Assembly: GCA_016716385.1 (NCBI GenBank)
Contig: JADJWL010000017.1
Location: forward strand, 1-64,000
Length of the DNA stretch: 64,000 bases
From: Bryobacterales bacterium
Lineage (GTDB): Bacteria > Acidobacteriota > Terriglobia > Bryobacterales > Bryobacteraceae
Direction of reading: 5' to 3'
Below are positions 59,979 through 64,000 of this stretch, one piece after another; position 1 is the first letter of the stretch, and every line of letters starts with the position of its first letter. The notes below the pieces were generated by a model. The model worked only from the letters and a program-made list of their open reading frames with translations. It made no database searches and was not told where the DNA came from. Both the position numbers and the translations under genes were made by a program.

Positions 59979-60296
59979 CTATTGCAGGCGGGGGCGGTTC
60001 TGTTCGTTCAGCACGAGACCATCGAAGATGGCCAGAACCTGTTTCCGGTAGGAGTAGACGCGCTCCAGCGACTCCCGGAACGATGACTCGAAATCATTGG
60101 CACGTAGCCATTTCTCGAAAATCGGCCGGGGGATATCGATGTCCTGGCGGAGCGTCTCCACGTTGTGTCCGCGGAGGAACAAGCCATAGAAGAATGCCGC
60201 TTCCCGTTGCGGCGCCAGTGGATCCAGGTCTTCGCGGGACATAAGGTCGTACTCGACAAAAACGTCAGTATACGAAGGTTTGGCCGTTCGCGGCAA
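59979..60296 (-). CDS. small protein of unknown function
   Basis: This 105-residue protein has no signal peptide. RGHNVETLRQDIDIPRPIFEKWLRAN looks like a helix-turn-helix (split here: RGHNVETLRQDI and IPRPIFEKWLRAN), so DNA binding is possible. The TTG start at 60296 is preceded by GGGAGG five bases away, which supports it over the internal ATG. The stop lies within a 6-bp perfect inverted repeat (59974-59989). Function unknown. Confidence 0.62.
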   Translation of the reverse strand: MPRTAKPSYTDVFVEYDLMSREDLDPLAPQREAAFFYGLFLRGHNVETLRQDIDIPRPIFEKWLRANDFESSFRESLERVYSYRKQVLAIFDGLVLNEQNRPRLQ

Positions 60297-60403
60297 GTGC
60301 CCTCCCAGTCTGCCGGGGCAACACCTGGACGCACCCCGGGCGTATGCCTCACCGGGGCTCTCCTGGTGGTCTCACTTGGTGGACGGGCCTTGCCCGCAGC
60401 ACG

Positions 60404-61402
60404 TTACATCAAGAAATCGGCGGGCGATTCCCAGCGGCCCGATGCCGCCGATCGGAAGGTGGCCTCGATCACGGCCATGTTGAGCAGAGCATCTTCCAAC
60501 GGAACCGGGACGGCTCCGTCTTCGAGGATCGCGCGGGAGAACAGATCACCCTGGATCGTGTACTGGTCGCAGACCGCGGACTCCTCGGTCCGGACGGAGC
60601 CTGTATCGACGAATATCCGCGCCGGCCGTTCGGGCGGCGCGTTGAACGGGATTTCGATCTCGATCCTGCCCTGGGTCCCGAACGCTTGCATCCGCTGGTA
60701 CGGAAACAGTTGCGTGGAACAGGTGAAAATCGCCTGGCCGGAGGGAAACTCAAGGACGGCGGATGCCAGGCGGTCTGTCCCGAACTCAGGGTCGTTCTCG
60801 GTCACGGCCGCCACGCGCCGCGGTTCAGCTTCGAACAAAAATCGCGACATCGTAATCGGGTAGCACCCGATGTCCATCACCCCGCCACCCCCGTACGCCG
60901 GAACGTTGCGGACGTTGGCGGGGTCGCGATTGAAATAGGAAAAGAATCCGGTGACCGAACGGAGTTCGCCGATCTCGCCCGACCGGACGATCTCCCGTGC
61001 CTGCAGCCACTGGGGATGCGTCTTCACCATAAACGCCTCGCCCATTTTCACCCCGGTCCGGTCACGAACAGCAATCAACTGCCGGACTTCCCGGGACGCC
61101 AGGCCAAGAGGCTTCTCGCACAGAACATGCTTTCCCGCCTGCGCTGCCCGGATCGACCAGGGCACGTGGAGATGGTTGGGCAGCGGGTTGTAGATCGCGT
61201 CGATGCCGGGATCTTCGAGCAAGGCTTCGTACGACCCGTACGCCTTCGGTATGTTCAGTTCCGCGGACGCATCCCGGGCTTTGTGCGCATCGCGGGAAGC
61301 GATCGCGGCCACCTCCGACCAGTCGCCCTGCTGCATCGCCGGGATGACCTTGCGAACGGCGATTCGCGCAACGCCCAGGATGCCCCAACGGACCTTCTTC
61401 AT
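60404..61402 (-). CDS. Gfo/Idh/MocA-family oxidoreductase
   Basis: This 332-residue NAD(P)-dependent oxidoreductase has a Rossmann start (VRWGILGVARIA), AYGSYEALLEDPGIDAIYNP, VLCEKPLGL with the conserved EKP, and a C-terminal GFO/IDH domain with GGGVMDIGCYPI. It probably acts on a sugar, cyclitol or sugar-acid substrate in the cytoplasm. It follows the DUF6526 gene by 13 bases on the same strand and may be cotranscribed with the rraA-like gene, which fits sugar-acid metabolism. Confidence 0.9.
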   Translation of the reverse strand: MKKVRWGILGVARIAVRKVIPAMQQGDWSEVAAIASRDAHKARDASAELNIPKAYGSYEALLEDPGIDAIYNPLPNHLHVPWSIRAAQAGKHVLCEKPLGLASREVRQLIAVRDRTGVKMGEAFMVKTHPQWLQAREIVRSGEIGELRSVTGFFSYFNRDPANVRNVPAYGGGGVMDIGCYPITMSRFLFEAEPRRVAAVTENDPEFGTDRLASAVLEFPSGQAIFTCSTQLFPYQRMQAFGTQGRIEIEIPFNAPPERPARIFVDTGSVRTEESAVCDQYTIQGDLFSRAILEDGAVPVPLEDALLNMAVIEATFRSAASGRWESPADFLM

Positions 61403-61415
61403 CGCGGCGCGCCCG

Positions 61416-61850
61416 TCATGCCCGGTGGTGATCCGGCCGCCAGTTTTTGATCGACTTCTTGATCTCGTCTGGCGACATGTTCTGCTCCGCAGCCTTGGCG
61501 GCGAGCGGGACGAATTCGTTGTCGGGTGCGAACCGGAGGGCGATCGTCTGGCCCATGGTCAACCGGGAATCGAGCAGCTTTCCGGTCAGGGCGAAATGGC
61601 GCAGGTTTTCTTCGGCCCGGACGGCCCGGTCCTGCACCTTCATCGGGAAGATGCGGCTGAAGAAAAACTGAAACACCATGCACACGCAAATGACGACCAG
61701 CAGCGCGGCGCTGTACAGGCGCTGGTGATCGCCGATCGACTGATACAGGTTCACGCAGGAACCGATCAGCGTAGCCACAATCAGGCCAAACAGCACAAAG
61801 TGAAAGAGCGGGACATACTGCGCGTGATTCTCGTAATTTTGCGGCTTCAC
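61416..61850 (-). CDS. DUF6526-like inner-membrane protein
   Basis: This 144-residue protein has two hydrophobic helices (PLFHFVLFGLIVATLIGS and LYSAALLVVICVCMVFQFFF) and a soluble C terminus (RAEENLRHFALTGKLLDSR). The KPQNYENHAQYVPLFHF opening matches the DUF6526 family as I know it. Function unknown. It lies between the rraA-like and Gfo/Idh genes with gaps of 15 and 13 bases, so it is part of their transcript. Confidence 0.75.
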   Translation of the reverse strand: MKPQNYENHAQYVPLFHFVLFGLIVATLIGSCVNLYQSIGDHQRLYSAALLVVICVCMVFQFFFSRIFPMKVQDRAVRAEENLRHFALTGKLLDSRLTMGQTIALRFAPDNEFVPLAAKAAEQNMSPDEIKKSIKNWRPDHHRA

Positions 61851-61865
61851 AGGTTCGTAGTCTCC

Positions 61866-62747
61866 TTATTGCTTCCTTTTCTCCGCCAGGCGTCTCTTGA
61901 CGTAGGCGTCGTACTCCTTCTGCAACTCGGGTGAGAGCGGACCGCCATAGACTTCGCTCGACTTGTACTTCCCCGTCATGAGTTTGTCCTTGGTCCATTC
62001 GTCCTTGATCTGCGTCAGTTCAGCCTTCTCGACGATCTCTTCGACCAGATGAGGCGGGATGAAGACCACGCCCGTGCGGTCGCCGAGCACGACGTCGCCG
62101 GGCATGACGGTCGCTTGCCCGATCCGGACCGGCTGGTTGATCGTGAGCACCAGGACGTTGGCGACCGCGGCAGGATGCGCGAGGCGGAAATAGACCTGGT
62201 GCGGCAGGTCGGCGATCCCCTCCAGGTCGCGGATGGTTCCTTCGACCACGGCGCCGGTGCGGGCGCGTCCCCAAATGGCGGCGTGCAGGTTGTCGCCTCC
62301 GTAGTTGTTGCCGGGCGCCGCGCCGATCAGGTCGATCACCGGGACATCGTGAAGTTCGAGAATGTCGATGGTCTTGTTCGTCGTGCGCGTGGTGAAGCCG
62401 GCGGCCTTGGCATCGGCGTCGAGCACGCTGGCGAGGTCGGGGCGGAAGGGCAGGTACTGCGCGGTCAGCGCGCGTCCCACCAGCTTCTGACCGGGCTTGA
62501 GGATCTGGAAGTCGCCGGCGTACTGGTTCACGTAGCCGTGCTGCCGCATGACGCCCCAGGCCTCCTCAACGGACATGGTACGCACACGATCCAGCAAAGC
62601 TTCGGGCACTTTGGGCCTGCCGTCCGGGAACCGTTCGAACTTATTGAGGGGCGTGTAGTGAATCATCTGCTCGCGCGACAGCCGCATCTGGGCCTGTAGC
62701 GCCAGCGAGCAGAGTCCGCACACAAGCAGGACGATGGCGCGGGTCAT
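61866..62747 (-). CDS. exported RraA/HMG-CHA-aldolase-like protein
   Basis: This 293-residue protein has a signal peptide (RAIVLLVCGLCSLALQA), which is unusual for the RraA fold. The RraA core at about residues 60-235 contains LKPGQKLVGRALTA, VIDLIGAAPGNNYGG, VVEGTIRDLEGI with the conserved Arg-Asp, and MPGDVVLGDRTGVVFIP. Relatives act as 4-hydroxy-4-methyl-2-oxoglutarate aldolases or RNase E inhibitors; an exported version suggests another substrate. It is the first gene of a three-gene minus-strand transcript and has no Shine-Dalgarno sequence. Confidence 0.82.
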   Translation of the reverse strand: MTRAIVLLVCGLCSLALQAQMRLSREQMIHYTPLNKFERFPDGRPKVPEALLDRVRTMSVEEAWGVMRQHGYVNQYAGDFQILKPGQKLVGRALTAQYLPFRPDLASVLDADAKAAGFTTRTTNKTIDILELHDVPVIDLIGAAPGNNYGGDNLHAAIWGRARTGAVVEGTIRDLEGIADLPHQVYFRLAHPAAVANVLVLTINQPVRIGQATVMPGDVVLGDRTGVVFIPPHLVEEIVEKAELTQIKDEWTKDKLMTGKYKSSEVYGGPLSPELQKEYDAYVKRRLAEKRKQ

Positions 62748-62756
62748 AGCAAAGAG

Positions 62757-62765
62757 ACTGTATCA
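62757..62765 (-). promoter_or_regulatory. extended -10 promoter of the rraA-like gene
   Basis: On the minus strand TGATACAGT (TG-N-TACAGT) ends nine bases before the ATG at 62747. The same nine-base element precedes the symporter gene at 5901-5909. The predicted start of transcription is within about three bases of the start codon. Confidence 0.5.
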
Positions 62766-62785
62766 CAGCCCGCGCCGGAGGTATG

Positions 62786-63946
62786 ATGATCGAATCCATC
62801 ATGCCGATCACGAACCGACGCACCCTCCTCCGGACTCTTGGCGCCGCGGGCGCCGGGCAGGCCCTGGCGCAGCCGCTGGCAGTGGCCGCCGCCGCTCCCG
62901 CTTCGGTTGCCTCCATGAAGTTCACCAAGTACGAAATGATGCCGGCCAGCGTGCCCATGGCCGAACGGGTGCGGGAAGCCTGGAGCGAGAGCTACAGGCT
63001 GCAGGGACGTTTCCAGACGCACTACGATCCGGTATTCGTCCGGCTGCACACGAACGAAGGCGTCGTGGGTATCGGTGAGTCGTTGATGGACCCGAAACGC
63101 ACCGAAGCCGTGCTCAAAGGAATGGTCGGGCACTCCCCGTGGGAGTACCTGCAGGCGGACAACATCGGTGGCGTTCTGATGGCTGTGTACGACGTCCTGG
63201 GCAAGGCCACCGGGTTGCCCGCCTGCCGCCTGATGTCGCCGAACCCGAAATCGCGCATCTTTCACACCTACTGGACTCACTGCCTGCCGCCGGACCTGAT
63301 GGCATCCGAAGCGAAACTGGCGGCCAGCCTCGGGTACCGGGTGCACAAAGTGAAGGCGCGCCCGTGGCAGGACCCGATCGAGCAGGCGGCGGCCATGTGC
63401 GCCGTGGTGCCGAAAGATTACCGCATCTGGGCCGACGCCAACTCGTCCTGGGGCTCGCCGACCCGCGCACTCCACTTCATCCGGAAACTGGCGGAGTTCC
63501 ACAACTACTTCGCGATTGAGTCGCCGATCGAGTACCGCAGTGTGCCCGGCTTTCGCGAATTGCGTGACAAGTCCCCGCTGATGCTGGCCGAACACATGGG
63601 TCCGGAGCCGATGGTGTTCGTCCGGGAGAACCTGGTGAAGGCCTGGGTGATCGGCGGACCGGTGGGCCGGACGTTCAACCAGCGCGCGCTGATGGCCGAA
63701 GTCACCGGCATTCCGCTGTGGATCGAATATGGGATCCAGAGCGGTGTAGCCCAGCTCTTTCAGGCGCACCATGCGGCAGCGTTTCCCGGTGTCGAGTACA
63801 CGATCACGATCATGCACTGTCTCGAGGACGACTGCATGGTGGAACCGCTCAAAATGGATGCCGGCTATTACTCGATGCCGAACAAGCCGGGCCTGGGCGT
63901 AACTCTCGACGAAGCCGCAATTGACAAGTACCGGGTGAAGGCCTGA
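62786..63946 (+). CDS. exported enolase-superfamily (mandelate racemase-like) protein
   Basis: This 386-residue enolase-superfamily protein has a possible Tat signal (TNRRTLLRTLGAAGAGQA). Barrel residues are KVKARPW (KxK), ADANSSW with Asp and Asn, AIESPIE with Glu, and MLAEHMG with Glu, so the three metal ligands are complete. The reaction is probably a sugar-acid dehydration or racemisation, but the acid-base residues cannot be assigned fully. GGAGG lies four bases before the ATG at 62786; ATG at 62783 or 62801 are alternatives. It is divergent from the rraA-like gene. Confidence 0.83.
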   Translation: MIESIMPITNRRTLLRTLGAAGAGQALAQPLAVAAAAPASVASMKFTKYEMMPASVPMAERVREAWSESYRLQGRFQTHYDPVFVRLHTNEGVVGIGESLMDPKRTEAVLKGMVGHSPWEYLQADNIGGVLMAVYDVLGKATGLPACRLMSPNPKSRIFHTYWTHCLPPDLMASEAKLAASLGYRVHKVKARPWQDPIEQAAAMCAVVPKDYRIWADANSSWGSPTRALHFIRKLAEFHNYFAIESPIEYRSVPGFRELRDKSPLMLAEHMGPEPMVFVRENLVKAWVIGGPVGRTFNQRALMAEVTGIPLWIEYGIQSGVAQLFQAHHAAAFPGVEYTITIMHCLEDDCMVEPLKMDAGYYSMPNKPGLGVTLDEAAIDKYRVKA

Positions 63947-63953
63947 ACCGTTT

Positions 63954-64000
63954 ATGATCTCCCGCTGTTTCGCATTCGCCGTGCTCTCGGCGCTGGCGCT
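63954..64000 (+). CDS. start of an exported protein (cut by the window end)
   Basis: An ATG seven bases after the enolase-superfamily stop opens a frame that runs to the edge as MISRCFAFAVLSALA, a typical signal-peptide beginning. Only 15 codons are visible, so its function cannot be judged. Confidence 0.5.
   Translation, partial: MISRCFAFAVLSALA

Noticed and set aside
59974..59989. 6-bp perfect inverted repeat as a terminator of the small gene
   Set aside because: Short stem straddling the stop codon and no U tract on either side; support too weak.
1..64000. CRISPR arrays, insertion sequences, prophage genes, rRNA
   Set aside because: No regularly spaced repeats, transposase motifs, phage structural genes or rRNA stretches were seen on either strand.

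Overview
The window is GC-rich, tightly packed chromosomal DNA from an acidobacterium, most likely of the Solibacter/Bryobacterales group. The best markers are the secreted protein at 18400-19872, which carries the C-terminal domain expanded in Solibacter relatives (TIGR03437 type), and the tail of an Oar-type TonB-dependent receptor at the left edge. Many exported hydrolases, Tat-exported enolase-superfamily proteins, c-type cytochromes and beta-propeller proteins also fit a soil polymer and sugar degrader. I saw no transposase, phage gene, CRISPR array or rRNA. There is one tRNA gene, tRNA-Leu(UAA).

Layout. 1-3.7 kb: a broken receptor end followed by two tandem near-identical purple-acid-phosphatase-like genes. 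3.7-8.5 kb: an esterase and an unrecognised protein on the minus strand, a dicarboxylate/amino-acid symporter, and an exported amidohydrolase. 8.5-12.9 kb: a compact plus-strand operon rimO-yacG-pgpA-(IPT/propeller protein)-cinA. 12.9-15.9 kb: a beta-helix protein and a less GC-rich cluster of unknown exported proteins, including a small Cys/Gly-rich one. 16.2-18.3 kb: miaB, a bifunctional-nuclease-domain protein and a small unknown gene. 19.9-22 kb: feoAB with a clear promoter. 22-27.7 kb: FG-GAP and TolB-like propellers, a three-haem cytochrome, a PDZ protein and a P5C dehydrogenase. 27.8-32.1 kb: an Asp-box protein, an unpaired hydantoinase-B-like gene and an unusual pyruvate-kinase-like gene.

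32.3-47.4 kb: a Tat-exported enolase-superfamily gene, then eight closely spaced minus-strand genes. In transcription order these are a DUF1175 (YfaT-like) protein with NlpC/P60-like Cys/His residues, an alpha-2-macroglobulin (YfaS-like), a membrane protein, a 1380-residue dihaem HEAT-repeat protein, a methyltransferase, a YraN-type nuclease-like protein and two paralogous enolase-superfamily proteins. 47.4-52.6 kb: a four-gene plus-strand set (amine oxidase, serine hydrolase, propeller, unknown). 52.5-56.5 kb: tRNA-Leu followed six bases later by a minus-strand set (phosphodiesterase-like, ceramidase-like, two unknowns). 56.6-64 kb: dihaem cytochrome c, DUF1593 nucleoside-hydrolase-like protein, CobW/COG0523 GTPase, a small unknown, Gfo/Idh/MocA oxidoreductase, DUF6526 protein, exported RraA-like protein and a fourth enolase-superfamily protein.

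Two patterns stand out. First, four start codons (miaB, feoA, the TolB-like gene and the rraA-like gene) each lie exactly nine bases after a sigma70-type -10 hexamer, which predicts leaderless or nearly leaderless mRNAs. Second, several genes look physiologically linked: exported acid-sugar enzymes (enolase family, RraA, Gfo/Idh), and a partial yfa-like locus (A2M plus DUF1175) with a new membrane partner. Function calls come from recognised motifs only; no database search was run.
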